Shown here: positions 18,846 to 28,760 of the stretch, in pieces
Layout: each line of letters begins with the position of its first letter
Position numbering within the stretch: position 1 is the stretch's first letter
Assembly (NCBI RefSeq): GCF_025345565.1
Contig: NZ_CP054475.1
Coordinates: 2,076,448 to 2,140,447, forward strand
Direction of reading: 5' to 3'
DNA from: Thalassolituus hydrocarboniclasticus
GTDB lineage: Bacteria; Pseudomonadota; Gammaproteobacteria; Pseudomonadales; Oceanobacteraceae
DNA length: 64,000 bases
Notes under the pieces: model-generated
What the model saw: the letters and a program-made list of their open reading frames with translations, nothing else
The model's database searches: none
Told to the model about the DNA's origin: nothing
Program-made: the position numbers and the translations under genes

Positions 18846-19469
18846 TCAGCGATTGGTTACGACCTTGTCAATCAGGCCGTATGCCAAAGCCGCTTCCGGA
18901 TCCATAAAGTTGTCACGTTCAGTATCCGCGGTCACCTGCTCAATACTCTGACCGGTATGATGGGCCAGAATGCGGTTCAGACGCTCTTTGGTGTCCTGAA
19001 TGTTGCGCGCATGAATCTGAATATCTGTCGCCTGCCCCTGCGCACCGCCGCTTGGCTGGTGAATCATAACGCGGGAGTTCGGCACACTCAGACGCTTGCC
19101 CTTGGCACCGGCAGCCAACAGGAATGCACCCATGCTGCAGGCCTGACCAATCACCATTGTGCTGACGTCCGGCTTAATAAACTGCATGGTGTCATAAATA
19201 GACAGGCCCGCAGACACCGAACCACCCGGCGAGTTGATGTACAGGTGAATATCCTTGTCCGGATTCTCAGATTCAAGGAACAGCAACTGCGCCACTACCA
19301 GGTTAGCCATATGGTCTTCGACCGGGCCAACCAGGAAGATTACGCGCTCTTTCAGCAAGCGTGAGTAGATGTCGTAAGCTCGCTCACCGCGGGCAGACTG
19401 CTCTACCACCATTGGTACCAGACCGCTTGCCTGGATGATTTCTGACTGTTGTTTCATGGAGTCAAACAT
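18846..19469 (-). CDS. clpP: ATP-dependent Clp protease proteolytic subunit ClpP
   Basis: This 207-residue serine protease forms the tetradecameric chamber used by ClpX and ClpA. The catalytic triad is Ser112 (QACSMGA), His137 (MIHQPSGG) and Asp186 (ERDNFM). A short propeptide at the N-terminus is expected to be cleaved as in E. coli; an internal ATG at 19457 is an alternative start. It sits between tig and clpX. Confidence 0.97.
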   Translation of the reverse strand: MFDSMKQQSEIIQASGLVPMVVEQSARGERAYDIYSRLLKERVIFLVGPVEDHMANLVVAQLLFLESENPDKDIHLYINSPGGSVSAGLSIYDTMQFIKPDVSTMVIGQACSMGAFLLAAGAKGKRLSVPNSRVMIHQPSGGAQGQATDIQIHARNIQDTKERLNRILAHHTGQSIEQVTADTERDNFMDPEAALAYGLIDKVVTNR

Positions 19470-19506
19470 TCGACCCTGTACTCCCTGACATAATTAGCTT
19501 TTTTAC

Positions 19507-19533
19507 AAAAACAGCCGCAATGTGTGCGGCTGT
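19507..19533 (-). terminator. Probable terminator or attenuator between tig and clpP
   Basis: ACAGCCGCA/TGCGGCTGT with an ATGTG loop is followed on the minus strand by TTTTGT. The T-run is short, so read-through into clpP is possible. Confidence 0.55.
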
Positions 19534-19583
19534 CTCTGAGTTTAGCCATTGATTGGCGTTGTGTCAGTCACTCTGTCGAGTGA

Positions 19584-20897
19584 TCAGGCAGGCTGATTAG
19601 CCGCGCGGATCACTTCTTCGTAAGTGGCTTCTGACTGGCTGATCTTAGCCCCTGCCAGAACTTTCTCAACCGCCTGCTCTTCCAGAGCCAGCGCTTCTAC
19701 CTGAGATTTCTGCTGCGGGTTGCTGTTGTAGTAGTTGCGGACTTCTTCAGGATCCTGATAAGTCGCGGCAACTTCTTCAATCAATTCAGCCACTTTTTCT
19801 GCCGAAGGCGTCAATTCGTTCGCTTCGATCACAGCGTTCATCAGCAGACCGATAACAACGCGCTTTTCAGCCTGATCCTTGAACAGCTCAGCTGGCAGCA
19901 TGTTAGGGTCCAGCTTCTGGCCACCGCCAAACTGCTGAACAGCCTGCTTGCGCAGACGATCGATTTCCTGATCAACCAGAGAGGACGGCGCTTCAACCGC
20001 ATTAGCAGCAACCAGACCATCGATAACCTGCTGCTTGGTCAGGCTGCGCAGAGCACGGGCCAGTTCACGGTCCATGTTCTTGCGGATTTCTGCTTTAAAC
20101 TCAGCTTCATCAGCGGTTTCGACACCAAAACCTTTGAAGAATTCTTCATTCAGCTCAGGCAGCTGAGGTTTTTTAACCGCAGTAACGGTTACCTTAAACT
20201 GTGCAGGCTTACCTTTCAGTTCTTCTTTGTGGTAATCCTCAGGGAAAGCAACGTCCAGAGTTTTCTCTTCGCCGGCTTTCGCGCCAACCAGACCCGCTTC
20301 GAAACCCGGGATCATAGAGTTGGAACCCAGAGTCAGGCTGTAACCTTTAGCTGCACCACCTTCAAATGCTTCACCGTCGATGAAACCTTCGAAGTCGATA
20401 ACTACCTGGTCGCCATCAGCAGCGGCTTCCGCAGACTCTTCCCACTTGGCATTCTGCTTACGCAGGGTGTCCAGCATGGTTTCCAGATCGGCATCAGTTA
20501 CTGCCGCAGTTTTCTGCTCAACTTCGATGCTGCCGAAATCGGCCAGGGTGATTTCCGGATAGACTTCAAAGGTTGCTTTGAATTCCAGATCTTTGCCATC
20601 TTCATCAACGGTAGGCTCAAAAGTAGGCATACCGGCCAGTTTTACATTCTCGTCCTGCACAGCTTTAAAGAAAGACTGTTGCATTTGCTGGTAGATAGCT
20701 TCGTAACGCGCTTGCTTACCGAACATACGCTTGGCAACAGCCGGAGGCAGCGGCTTGCCTTTACGGAAACCATTTACGCGCTGGCCTTTGGAGATACGCT
20801 TCAGTTCAGCAGTTACTTTGGTTTCAACTTCTGCTGCCGGAACGCCAATGGTCATTACACGCTGAAGACCGGAAATGGTCTCAATGGACACTTGCAT
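19584..20897 (-). CDS. tig: Trigger factor, ribosome-associated chaperone and prolyl isomerase
   Basis: This 437-residue protein has the three trigger-factor domains. These are the ribosome-binding N-domain with the RVNGFRKGKPLPP tip, an FKBP-type PPIase domain at about 155-245 (VVIDFEGFIDGEAFEGG, IPGFEAGLVG), and a long helical C-domain. It binds nascent chains at the ribosome exit tunnel. ATG 20897 has a GAGAGG ribosome site. It lies downstream of three tRNA genes and upstream of clpP-clpX. Confidence 0.97.
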   Translation of the reverse strand: MQVSIETISGLQRVMTIGVPAAEVETKVTAELKRISKGQRVNGFRKGKPLPPAVAKRMFGKQARYEAIYQQMQQSFFKAVQDENVKLAGMPTFEPTVDEDGKDLEFKATFEVYPEITLADFGSIEVEQKTAAVTDADLETMLDTLRKQNAKWEESAEAAADGDQVVIDFEGFIDGEAFEGGAAKGYSLTLGSNSMIPGFEAGLVGAKAGEEKTLDVAFPEDYHKEELKGKPAQFKVTVTAVKKPQLPELNEEFFKGFGVETADEAEFKAEIRKNMDRELARALRSLTKQQVIDGLVAANAVEAPSSLVDQEIDRLRKQAVQQFGGGQKLDPNMLPAELFKDQAEKRVVIGLLMNAVIEANELTPSAEKVAELIEEVAATYQDPEEVRNYYNSNPQQKSQVEALALEEQAVEKVLAGAKISQSEATYEEVIRAANQPA

Positions 20898-20972
20898 AGA
20901 TGCCTCTCAATATACTGTTCAAAAAATAACGCACAGGCTTTGCCCGGCGCCGATAAAATCAGAAAGGCGCGG

Positions 20973-20978
20973 ATTATA
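20973..20978 (-). promoter_or_regulatory. Possible -10 box for tig
   Basis: A perfect TATAAT lies 75 bases upstream of the tig ATG, after the tRNA cluster. The matching -35 region (TTTATT at a 17-base spacing) is weak, so this may be a secondary start in addition to read-through from the tRNA promoter. Confidence 0.4.
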
Positions 20979-21067
20979 GCGCAAGGCACTGCACGAATAA
21001 AACCATTTAGAATGCTTGAGCAATCAAACACTTAGGAGATATAAACAAAAGGAATTAGGGGGAGAAG

Positions 21068-21144
21068 TGGGGTGGCCGACGGGGCTCGAACCCGCGACAA
21101 CAGGAATCACAATCCTGGACTCTACCAACTGAGCTACGGCCACC
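21068..21144 (-). tRNA. tRNA-His (anticodon GUG)
   Basis: Acceptor GTGGCCG/CGGCCAC with the diagnostic extra 5' G facing a C73 discriminator, anticodon loop TTGTGAT (GTG), T-loop GGTTCGAGCCC and an encoded CCA. It is the last tRNA of the Pro-Arg-His cluster. Confidence 0.95.
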
Positions 21145-21170
21145 ACAAAAGTTCTGCTGAGATTGCCAAA

Positions 21171-21247
21171 TGGCGCACCCGGCAGGGATTGAACCTGCAA
21201 CCCTCGGCTTAGAAGGCCGATGCTCTATCCAATTGAGCTACGGGCGC
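21171..21247 (-). tRNA. tRNA-Arg (anticodon UCU)
   Basis: This 77-base cloverleaf has acceptor GCGCCCG paired to CGGGTGC (one G-T pair), anticodon loop CTTCTAA giving TCT, T-loop GGTTCAATCCC and an encoded CCA. It reads AGA/AGG arginine codons. Confidence 0.95.
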
Positions 21248-21270
21248 ATGTCAATACTTTCAGACATTAG

Positions 21271-21347
21271 TGGTCGGGGTAGAGAGATTCGAACTCCCGA
21301 CATCCTGCTCCCAAAGCAGGCGCGCTACCAGACTGCGCTATACCCCG
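21271..21347 (-). tRNA. tRNA-Pro (anticodon UGG)
   Basis: Acceptor CGGGGTA/TACCCCG, anticodon loop TTTGGGA with anticodon TGG, T-loop AGTTCGAATCT and an encoded CCA. It is the first gene of the tRNA transcript. Confidence 0.95.
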
Positions 21348-21387
21348 AACTTACTTGCTTTGCAAAGTGCCCTGCAAGTGGCTGCGC

Positions 21388-21416
21388 ATATTATAGATGA
21401 GCCCCTACCCCGTCAA
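21388..21416 (-). promoter_or_regulatory. Promoter of the tRNA Pro-Arg-His (and probably tig) transcript
   Basis: TTGACG (21411-21416) is followed after 15 bases by TATAAT (21390-21395), or after 17 bases by TAATAT. The stretch after it (GCGCAGCC) is a GC-rich discriminator typical of stringently controlled stable-RNA promoters. It starts about 35 bases before tRNA-Pro. Confidence 0.65.
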
Positions 21417-21572
21417 CGACTTTTTGAAAAAAATTAATAAAAACAATCGGTTCGGTGGTTTTTTGAGCGTTTCTGCATTTATCCGCGGGCTGGCGCCAGC
21501 GGTATCTTTGTTTTTCTCAGCGCACATGAGAAAATCGCGCGCTTTGATAACTGCTACAGGTTTACTGCGCTT

Positions 21573-22430
21573 ATGACCGCTCAACTGATCGATGGCAACG
21601 CCACTGCCAAAGCGATTCGCGAATCCATTAAACAGCAGGTTCAGGCCCGCACAGAGAAAGGTCTGCGCGCCCCCGGTCTGGCGGTCATATTAGTAGGCAG
21701 CGACCCGGCGTCCGAAGTCTACGTGGCGCATAAGCGTAAAGACTGCGAACAGGTCGGCATTGTCAGCAAGGCCTTTGACCTGCCGGCAGACACCACCCAG
21801 CAACAACTGCTGGATCTGATCGACGAGCTGAACCATGACAGCACTGTTGATGGCATTCTGGTGCAACTGCCCTTACCTGCCGGCCTGAAAGCCGACGAAA
21901 TTCTTGAGCGTATCGACCCGACCAAAGATGTTGACGGCTTCCACCCATTCAATCTGGGCCGCCTGGCACAGCGTATGCCAATGCTGCGCCCCTGCACTCC
22001 GGCCGGCATCGTTGATTTGCTGGACGGCACCGGCGAGGAAGTTCGTGGCAAGCATGCGGTCATTGTTGGCGCATCCAACATTGTTGGCCGCCCGATGGGT
22101 CTGGAACTGCTGCTGAAAGGCTGCACAGTAACCACCTGCCACCGCTTCACCAAAGATCTGGCGCATCACGTTCAGCAGGCCGACATTGTCGTCGTTGCCG
22201 TTGGCAAGCCAGGCATTGTTAAAGGTGAATGGATCAAACCCGGCGCCACCGTGATTGATGTTGGCATTAACCGTCAGGCCGACGGCAAACTGATTGGCGA
22301 TGTGGATTTTGCCGCCGCCGCCGAACGCGCCGCCTTTATCACCCCGGTTCCGGGTGGTGTTGGCCCGATGACCCGCGCAAAACTGCTGGAAAATACCCTG
22401 TTTGCCTGTGAGACCCTGCACAAGCAGTAA
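21573..22430 (+). CDS. folD: Bifunctional methylene-THF dehydrogenase / methenyl-THF cyclohydrolase
   Basis: This 285-residue FolD interconverts 5,10-methylene-, methenyl- and 10-formyl-tetrahydrofolate. Conserved features are [14 protein letters not shown] (containing the catalytic Lys), the folate segment [16 protein letters not shown], the NADP-binding [14 protein letters not shown] and the C-terminal [11 protein letters not shown]. It is divergent from the tRNA cluster and convergent with cysS across a shared terminator. Confidence 0.97.
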   Translation: MTAQLIDGNATAKAIRESIKQQVQARTEKGLRAPGLAVILVGSDPASEVYVAHKRKDCEQVGIVSKAFDLPADTTQQQLLDLIDELNHDSTVDGILVQLPLPAGLKADEILERIDPTKDVDGFHPFNLGRLAQRMPMLRPCTPAGIVDLLDGTGEEVRGKHAVIVGASNIVGRPMGLELLLKGCTVTTCHRFTKDLAHHVQQADIVVVAVGKPGIVKGEWIKPGATVIDVGINRQADGKLIGDVDFAAAAERAAFITPVPGGVGPMTRAKLLENTLFACETLHKQ

Positions 22431-22450
22431 TCACAGAATATTAAGAAAAT

Positions 22451-22486
22451 AAAAAAGCCCGGACAGATCGTTCTGTCCGGGCTTTT
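22451..22486. terminator. Bidirectional terminator between folD and cysS
   Basis: A long stem AAAAAAGCCCGGACAGA/TCTGTCCGGGCTTTTT with a short central loop ends both convergent genes. Confidence 0.9.
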
Positions 22487-22509
22487 TGTTATCTGCCAGT
22501 GACGGCGGA

Positions 22510-23880
22510 TTATTGCTTCGACCAGCTGGTGCCTTCCGGACCATCACGCAGCACAATCCCCTGCGCCAGCAATTCATCACGCACCTGATCGGCCGTAGCG
22601 AAATCTTTGGCTTTTTTCGCCTCAGCACGTTTACTGATCATCTCCTGAATCCAGGCCTCATCCACATCGGCACCGGACTGCAAAAAGGCTTCCGGCTCAG
22701 ACTGCAGACAGCCCAACACACCGGCCAGATAACGCAGCTGACCGGCCAGCGCCGCCTGCTCAGCACCTTCGGCCTTATTCACTGCACGCACCAGATCAAA
22801 CAAGGCGGCAATGGCTTCCGGTGTATTAAAGTCATCATCCATCGCAGCATGGAAACGCTGTGAATATTCATTATCAATATCCGCAACCTCACCCACTGCA
22901 ACACCACGCAGTGCATTATAAAAACGCTCAAGCTTGGTGTGCGCTTCTTTCAGGCTGTCTTCGGAATAATTGATCGCGCTGCGGTACTGACTGGAGAGCA
23001 GTAAAAAGCGCACCACTTCCGCCGGATATTTTTCCAGAATTTCACGGATAGTAAAAAAGTTGCCCAGCGATTTGGACATCTTTTCACCATCAACACGAAC
23101 CGCCCCGGCATGCATCCAGGTATTCACATACTTTTTACCTGTTGCTGCCTCCGACTGAGCAATTTCGTTTTCATGGTGCGGGAATTTAAGATCCGGACCG
23201 CCACCATGAATATCAAAGGTTTCACCCAGACAGCAGGATGACATGGCCGAACATTCAATGTGCCAGCCCGGACGACCAATCCCCCACGGCGAATGCCAGT
23301 GCGGTTCGTCGGCTTTGGCGGCTTTCCACAACACAAAATCCAGAGGATCCTGTTTATGCTCGTCAACATCGACACGCGCACCGGCTTCCAAATCATCCAG
23401 AATTTTGCCAGATAATTTGCCGTAACCTTCGAATTTGCGCACCGAGTAATACACATCACCATTCCCCGGCGCGTAGGCATAACCTTTGGCGATCAGGGTT
23501 TCGACCAGACGGATAATATCGTCGATATGCGCCGTGGCTTTTGGCTCCGCATTCGGGCGCTCAATTTCCAGCAGGTCGGCATCTTTGTGCATTTCAGCAA
23601 TAAAGCGCTCGGTTAATGCATCAAAGGCTTCGCCATTTTCGTTGGCGCGCTTGATAATTTTATCGTCGATGTCGGTGATATTACGGATGTAATTCACCTC
23701 ATAACCACGATGACGCAAGTAGCGGGCAATAACGTCAAACGCCACCATCACCCGGGCATGACCCAGGTGACAGAAGTCATAAACCGTCATACCACAGACA
23801 TACATACCAACCTTGCCCGGCTGTAACGGTTTAAATTCTTCTTTCTGACGCGTCAGCGTATTAAAAATCTGCAAAGTCAT
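22510..23880 (-). CDS. cysS: Cysteinyl-tRNA synthetase
   Basis: This 456-residue class I synthetase has the HIGH-type motif CHLGHARVM and the KMSKS loop [10 protein letters not shown]. The zinc ligands include Cys in VCGMTVYD, Cys in WHIECSAMS and the HHENE segment. It attaches cysteine to its tRNA. It follows glnS by eight bases on the same strand. Confidence 0.97.
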   Translation of the reverse strand: MTLQIFNTLTRQKEEFKPLQPGKVGMYVCGMTVYDFCHLGHARVMVAFDVIARYLRHRGYEVNYIRNITDIDDKIIKRANENGEAFDALTERFIAEMHKDADLLEIERPNAEPKATAHIDDIIRLVETLIAKGYAYAPGNGDVYYSVRKFEGYGKLSGKILDDLEAGARVDVDEHKQDPLDFVLWKAAKADEPHWHSPWGIGRPGWHIECSAMSSCCLGETFDIHGGGPDLKFPHHENEIAQSEAATGKKYVNTWMHAGAVRVDGEKMSKSLGNFFTIREILEKYPAEVVRFLLLSSQYRSAINYSEDSLKEAHTKLERFYNALRGVAVGEVADIDNEYSQRFHAAMDDDFNTPEAIAALFDLVRAVNKAEGAEQAALAGQLRYLAGVLGCLQSEPEAFLQSGADVDEAWIQEMISKRAEAKKAKDFATADQVRDELLAQGIVLRDGPEGTSWSKQ

Positions 23881-23888
23881 AATCAGCC

Positions 23889-25559
23889 TTAATCTGCCTG
23901 CAGTGATTTATCTTCACGCAAGCCAATGGTCAGGTTAAAGACCGGCTTGTCAGCGCTGTGATCGTAGCGGTCGGCAACAAAATAGCCTTCACGCTCAAAC
24001 TGGAAATTACTTTCTGCACCGACATTGGCCAGCGCAGGCTCAACCCAACCGGTGGTAACGGTGAGCGAATCGCGATTTACAAACTGCATAAAATCGCCGT
24101 CGACTTTATCCGGCGTCGGGTGATTAAACAGACGCTCGTACAGGCGCAATTCTGCCTGCACCGAATGACTGGCGGAAACCCAGTGCACCACCCCTTTCGG
24201 GTTATCGCCGTCGGCCGGATTTTCACCCAGCGTGCCTTCAATTAATTTCGCCCGCACCAGCACAACATTACCGGCTTCGTCTTTTTCGTAGCTGGTTGCT
24301 TCGATTACATACGAATGACGCAGACGGATACGCTTACCCGGCGTGAATTTCTTTTTGAATTTCTTGCTGTACTCTTCTTTAAAATCATCCTGATCGATAT
24401 AGATCTCACGGGTAAACGGCATTTCGCGCGAACCCAGATCCAGCTCGTGATGATATTCGGCGCTGAGCATTTCCAGATGATCGGCGGCCAGATTTTCAAT
24501 CTCGACTTTTAACGGCCGGATCACACACATCGCCCGCGGTGCATGCTTGTTCAGATCGTCACGCAGTGCGTGCTCCAGCATCGCCACATCGACCATACCG
24601 TCACTGCGGGTCACACCAATCATTTCGCAGAAATTACGCACCGAGCGCGGTGTAAAACCACGACGACGCATACCGGCGATAGTCGGCATACGCGGATCAT
24701 TCCAGCCGGCTACAACCTGATCATCCACCAGAGCTTTCAGCTTACGCTTGGAGGTTACGGTGTAATCCAGATTAAGGCGGCCAAATTCGTACTGACGCGG
24801 CTGTGCCGGCACCGGCAGATTGGCAATAAACCAGTCGTACAGTGGTTTATGGTCTTCAAATTCCAGCGTACAGACCGAGTGGGTAATGCCTTCGATGGCA
24901 TCCGACTGACCATGGGTAAAGTCATAGGTCGGGTAGATACACCATTTGTCACCGGTCTGATGATGATGCACTTTGCGGATACGATAGATGATCGGATCAC
25001 GCAGGTTCATGTTTGGCGATGCCATATCAATTTTGGCGCGCAGCACGCAGGCACCTTCGTTGAACTCACCGGCACGCATTTTCTCAAACAACGCCAGGTT
25101 TTCTTCTACCGTGCGCTCACGGAACGGGCTGTTTTTACCCGCTTCGGTCAGGGTGCCACGGTATTCACGCGCCTGCTCCGGACTCAGGTCACAGACATAA
25201 GCCTTGCCTTCGCGGATCAGGTGCAGCGCCCACTGATGCAGCTGGTCAAAGTAATCCGAGGCATAACGCACCTCTCCGGCCCAGTTAAAGCCCAGCCAGG
25301 TGATGTCGTCTTTGATCGCATCAATAAATTCCTGGCTTTCTTTTTCCGGGTTGGTGTCGTCGAAACGCAGGTTACACTGGCCGTCAAACTGTTCGGCCAC
25401 GCCGAAGTTCAGGCAGATTGATTTGGCATGCCCCACATGCAGATAACCGTTGGGCTCAGGCGGAAAGCGTGTCACAACGCTCTGAACCTTACCGCTGGCG
25501 AGGTCATCCTGAACGATTTTGGCAATGAAATTGTGGCTGTTTGGAGTTGTGTCTGTCAT
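23889..25559 (-). CDS. glnS: Glutaminyl-tRNA synthetase
   Basis: This 556-residue class I enzyme has the HIGH motif in [14 protein letters not shown] and the KMSKS equivalent [10 protein letters not shown]. The catalytic core is followed by the two anticodon-binding beta-barrels typical of Gln[13 protein letters not shown] at 25559 is the family start; the frame is open 39 codons upstream, overlapping the ppiB promoter. Its presence means that Gln-tRNA is made directly. It is cotranscribed with cysS. Confidence 0.96.
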   Translation of the reverse strand: MTDTTPNSHNFIAKIVQDDLASGKVQSVVTRFPPEPNGYLHVGHAKSICLNFGVAEQFDGQCNLRFDDTNPEKESQEFIDAIKDDITWLGFNWAGEVRYASDYFDQLHQWALHLIREGKAYVCDLSPEQAREYRGTLTEAGKNSPFRERTVEENLALFEKMRAGEFNEGACVLRAKIDMASPNMNLRDPIIYRIRKVHHHQTGDKWCIYPTYDFTHGQSDAIEGITHSVCTLEFEDHKPLYDWFIANLPVPAQPRQYEFGRLNLDYTVTSKRKLKALVDDQVVAGWNDPRMPTIAGMRRRGFTPRSVRNFCEMIGVTRSDGMVDVAMLEHALRDDLNKHAPRAMCVIRPLKVEIENLAADHLEMLSAEYHHELDLGSREMPFTREIYIDQDDFKEEYSKKFKKKFTPGKRIRLRHSYVIEATSYEKDEAGNVVLVRAKLIEGTLGENPADGDNPKGVVHWVSASHSVQAELRLYERLFNHPTPDKVDGDFMQFVNRDSLTVTTGWVEPALANVGAESNFQFEREGYFVADRYDHSADKPVFNLTIGLREDKSLQAD

Positions 25560-25641
25560 AACCATCCGTTTCTGAGTAGTACCGGCAGCTTGCCGCGCGG
25601 AGGCTGTTCCGGGCGGAAATTCCGGCAATCGTGCCACGGCG

Positions 25642-25670
25642 CTGTCAGGCCGCGAAAAAGGCGGTATTAT
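25642..25670 (+). promoter_or_regulatory. Promoter for ppiB-lpxH
   Basis: CTGTCA (25642-25647) and TATTAT (25665-25670) are 17 bases apart, about 50 bases before the ppiB start and divergent from glnS. Confidence 0.5.
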
Positions 25671-25720
25671 ACGCACTCAATCCCATGAAGGGATACACGA
25701 TTCAATGACAGAGGCTTCAC

Positions 25721-26215
25721 ATGATCCTGCTTAAAACCAACTTCGGCGACATCAAAATCGAACTGAACCACGAGAAAGCGCCAAAAACTGCGGCCAACTT
25801 CGAGAAGTACGTAAAAGAAGGCTACTACGACGGCGTGATTTTCCACCGTGTGATCGACGGTTTTATGATCCAGGGCGGCGGCTTTGCCCCGGGCATGGTT
25901 AATAAAGAAACCGACATGCCGATTGAAAACGAAGCAGACAATGGTCTGAAAAACACCGTTGGCACTCTGGCCATGGCCCGCACCATGGACCCACACTCCG
26001 CCAGCGCACAGTTCTTTATCAACGTATCGGACAACGATTTCCTCAATCACACCAGCAAGTCCACTCAGGGCTGGGGTTATGCCGTATTTGGTGAAGTGGT
26101 TGAAGGGATGGACGTGGTTAACCGCATCAAAGCCGTTAAAACCACCACCCGTATGGGCCATCAGGACGTTCCGGTCGAAGACGTCATCATCGAAAAAGCT
26201 GAAATCATCGCGTAA
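25721..26215 (+). CDS. ppiB: Cytoplasmic peptidyl-prolyl isomerase B (cyclophilin)
   Basis: This 164-residue cyclophilin has no signal peptide. Active-site segments include [13 protein letters not shown], the [20 protein letters not shown] stretch and the [14 protein letters not shown] tail. It catalyses proline isomerisation. Its TAA stop overlaps the lpxH ATG by one base (TAATG), so the two are translationally coupled. Confidence 0.96.
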   Translation: MILLKTNFGDIKIELNHEKAPKTAANFEKYVKEGYYDGVIFHRVIDGFMIQGGGFAPGMVNKETDMPIENEADNGLKNTVGTLAMARTMDPHSASAQFFINVSDNDFLNHTSKSTQGWGYAVFGEVVEGMDVVNRIKAVKTTTRMGHQDVPVEDVIIEKAEIIA

Positions 26216-26940
26216 TGGCGGTTTATTTCATCTCCGATCTGCATCTTGAGCCCGGCCGCCCGGCCATGGCTCAGGGCTTTGTGCACTATCTGCAGAACCT
26301 GCAGGATGCCGATGCGCTGTATATTCTCGGCGACTTTTTTGAAGTGTGGATGGGCGATGACTTTGATCATCCCTTCGTCAGCAGCATCAAAGACGCCCTG
26401 CGCGCACTCAGCAACAAAGGCACCCGCCTGTTTCTGATGCACGGCAATCGCGATTTTCTGCTGGGCCAGACCTTCTGCGAACAGACCGGCGCCACCCTGC
26501 TCGATGATCCGGCCGTGATCACCTTAGGTGACGACGCGGTACTGCTGATGCACGGCGACAGCCTCTGCACCCTTGATGTGGAATATATGAAGATCCGTCA
26601 GATGTTCCGCAACCCGGCCTGGCAGCAGGACTTTCTCAGTAAACCACTGGAAGAGCGCATTGCCTTTGCCCGTCAGGTTCGCAGCGAAAGCCAGAGCGGT
26701 CAGCAGATGAAAAGCTCCGATATCATGGATGTCACCCAGGAAGAAGTAGACCGCGAAATGGATCAGGCCGGCGTTACCACCCTGATTCATGGCCACACCC
26801 ACCGCCCGGATGATCATCGCTGGATGCACAACGGATGCGAACGCCGCCGTCTGGTGCTGGGCGACTGGTCAGACGACTGCGGCTGGATGATCCGCTGGAG
26901 CGAAGAAAGCGGACTGCAGCTCAGTCAGTTTACGTTCTGA
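26215..26940 (+). CDS. lpxH: UDP-2,3-diacylglucosamine diphosphatase LpxH
   Basis: This 241-residue metallophosphoesterase splits UDP-2,3-diacylglucosamine to lipid X in lipid A synthesis. The metal-binding motifs are DLH (Asp8, His10), GDFFEVWMGDD, GNRDF and GHTHRP. It is coupled to ppiB by TAATG, as in pseudomonads. Confidence 0.95.
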   Translation: MAVYFISDLHLEPGRPAMAQGFVHYLQNLQDADALYILGDFFEVWMGDDFDHPFVSSIKDALRALSNKGTRLFLMHGNRDFLLGQTFCEQTGATLLDDPAVITLGDDAVLLMHGDSLCTLDVEYMKIRQMFRNPAWQQDFLSKPLEERIAFARQVRSESQSGQQMKSSDIMDVTQEEVDREMDQAGVTTLIHGHTHRPDDHRWMHNGCERRRLVLGDWSDDCGWMIRWSEESGLQLSQFTF

Positions 26941-26963
26941 GTTAAACGACAGGCTGCAGTAAT

Positions 26964-26995
26964 AAAAAAGCCGGCTTTATGCCGGCTTTTTTATT
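26964..26995. terminator. Bidirectional terminator between lpxH and murB
   Basis: AAAAAAGCCGGC/GCCGGCTTTTTT with a TTTAT loop serves the convergent lpxH and murB transcripts. Confidence 0.9.
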
Positions 26996-27019
26996 ACTGA
27001 CGTGATTCTGCAATCCTGT

Positions 27020-28045
27020 TCAGAACGGCTGCGGCTCAGGCTCCAGCTGCACACCAAATTGCTCATTCACACTGGCGACCACCGCATCACGCAAGTGCTC
27101 AACATCGGTATAGTTTGCCGCGCCATTGGTGGTCAGCACCAGCGCCTGCTGATCGTGCATCCGTACCGGGCCAAGCCAGCGCCCTTTCCAGCCGGCCTGT
27201 TCAATCAGCCATCCCGCCGCCAGTTTGATACGGCCATCGGCCTGCGGATAGGTTGGTAATGACGGGTGCTGAGCGCTCAGCTGTGTTGCCTGATATACCG
27301 ACACCAGCGGATTTTTGAAGAAAGAACCGGCATTGGGAATTTGCACCGGGTCCGGCAATTTACTCTGGCGAATCACACACACCTGTTCAATCAGCGCCTG
27401 CGGACTGATGGCACCGCCCTGCGCCGTCGCCCAGCTGGCCAAAGGGCCATAACTCAGATCCGGTTCAAATACTTTACTCAGACGGAAGACCACGCGGGTG
27501 ACAATAAAATCGCCAGCCAGCTCATGTTTGAAAATGGAATCACGATAGGCAAAGCGGCATTCGGTGGCACTCAGCGTGCGCCACTGGCGAGAGCTGAGCT
27601 GAATGCCGGATACCGAGTCGATGCAGTCGGCAACTTCAACACCGTAAGCACCAATATTCTGAATCGGCGAAGCGCCGACAGAGCCCGGAATCAGCGCCAG
27701 ATTTTCCAGCCCATGACCAAACTCCGTACTGTCCTGTACCCACTGATGCCAGTTCATGCCAGCATCCACCGCCAGCCAGCGATGGGTTGCATCTTCACGC
27801 AGCAAACGCACCGAAGTCATGGCCGATTGCAGCACCAGACCGGGCACATCGTCGGCCAGCAACACATTACTGCCGCCACCCAGAACCCGCACCGGCCAGT
27901 TATGCCGCTGCGCCAGCGTCAGCAGGCTGAGCAATTCCGAGACGGAAGAAAAACGCGCAAAGGCTTCAGCTTTGGCCGGTAAGCGCAGCGTATTCAGCGC
28001 CGACAGATCGTAGCTCTGCTGCACCTCAGGTACGGGATGATTCAC
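27020..28045 (-). CDS. murB: UDP-N-acetylenolpyruvoylglucosamine reductase
   Basis: This 341-residue type I MurB reduces enolpyruvyl-UDP-GlcNAc to UDP-MurNAc with FAD and NADPH. The FAD-binding GGGSNVLL, PGSVGASPIQNIGAYG, AYRDSIFK and catalytic-serine segment PNAGSFFKNP are present. The start is GTG at 28045, with AAGGAA six bases upstream. It overlaps the stop of the phosphatase gene by four bases (GTGA). It is the last gene of the envelope operon. Confidence 0.95.
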   Translation of the reverse strand: MNHPVPEVQQSYDLSALNTLRLPAKAEAFARFSSVSELLSLLTLAQRHNWPVRVLGGGSNVLLADDVPGLVLQSAMTSVRLLREDATHRWLAVDAGMNWHQWVQDSTEFGHGLENLALIPGSVGASPIQNIGAYGVEVADCIDSVSGIQLSSRQWRTLSATECRFAYRDSIFKHELAGDFIVTRVVFRLSKVFEPDLSYGPLASWATAQGGAISPQALIEQVCVIRQSKLPDPVQIPNAGSFFKNPLVSVYQATQLSAQHPSLPTYPQADGRIKLAAGWLIEQAGWKGRWLGPVRMHDQQALVLTTNGAANYTDVEHLRDAVVASVNEQFGVQLEPEPQPF

Positions 28046-28539
28046 GATATTTCCTTTGCGCGCTGGTTTAAACGCTGACGAATATCGGCCAGCAAACCTC
28101 CACAAGCGTCTTCAACCAGATCCAGCACCTGCTCAAAGCCATCGGCACCGCCATAGTATGGGTCCGGTACTTCGTCGCTGTTAAAGCGGCGGGCAAAGCT
28201 GCGTAAAAACAGCTGGGGTTCGGTACGCGCAGCGGCAGGTTTTAATGCGCGCAGATTACTGAGGTTTTCCAGATCCATCGCCAGCACATAATCAAACTGA
28301 TCAAAATCGGCGGCCAGCGCCTGACGCGCACGTAACTGCGATAAATCGTAACCGCGCTCAGCCGCGGCTTTGATGGTGCGCGGATCGGGCGTTTTGCCGA
28401 TATGCCAGGCGGCAGTGCCGGCTGAATCCACCTCAACCTGATCACTCAGCCCGGCAGAGGCGACCATACTGCGGAAGACGCCGTCGGCGGTCGGTGAACG
28501 GCAGATATTGCCCAGACACACAAAAAGCACACGCAGCAC
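28042..28539 (-). CDS. Low-molecular-weight protein-tyrosine phosphatase
   Basis: This 165-residue LMW phosphatase has the P-loop CLGNICRS (Cys8 to Arg14) near the N-terminus and the general-acid segment PDPYYGG. The start is GTG at 28539. The same gene sits between kdsB and murB in pseudomonads. Its substrate is unknown; relatives act on tyrosine kinases of polysaccharide export or on small phosphates. No BY-kinase is in view. Confidence 0.92.
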   Translation of the reverse strand: MLRVLFVCLGNICRSPTADGVFRSMVASAGLSDQVEVDSAGTAAWHIGKTPDPRTIKAAAERGYDLSQLRARQALAADFDQFDYVLAMDLENLSNLRALKPAAARTEPQLFLRSFARRFNSDEVPDPYYGGADGFEQVLDLVEDACGGLLADIRQRLNQRAKEIS

Positions 28540-28544
28540 AGTAC

Positions 28545-28760
28545 TTACTCAGCCTGTTCTTTGGCAGCTTTCTGCGCTTTTTCGAGCTTTTCTTCTTCGC
28601 TCATACGGCGCGCCTCACCTTCCAGCATCACCGGCACACCATCGCGCAGCGGGAATGCCAGACCGTCGAAGGTACACAGCAGCTCCTGTGCGTCTTTTTC
28701 ATACTTGAGTTTGCCCTTACACAGCGGACATACCAGCATGCTCAGTAATTGCTTATCCAT
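28545..28760 (-). CDS. ycaR: Trm112/YcaR family small zinc-ribbon-like protein
   Basis: This 71-residue Trm112-like protein has CPLCKGKL near the N-terminus, [20 protein letters not shown] in the middle and a lysine/glutamate-rich helical tail. ATG 28760 lies inside the lpxK 3' end (eight-base overlap). In related genomes kdsB follows directly; here the next gene is the phosphatase, only five bases later. Confidence 0.9.
   Translation of the reverse strand: MDKQLLSMLVCPLCKGKLKYEKDAQELLCTFDGLAFPLRDGVPVMLEGEARRMSEEEKLEKAQKAAKEQAE

Noticed and set aside
24543-25421. A 292-codon open frame antisense to glnS
   Set aside because: It is a shadow of GlnRS coding sequence with no protein-like features of its own.
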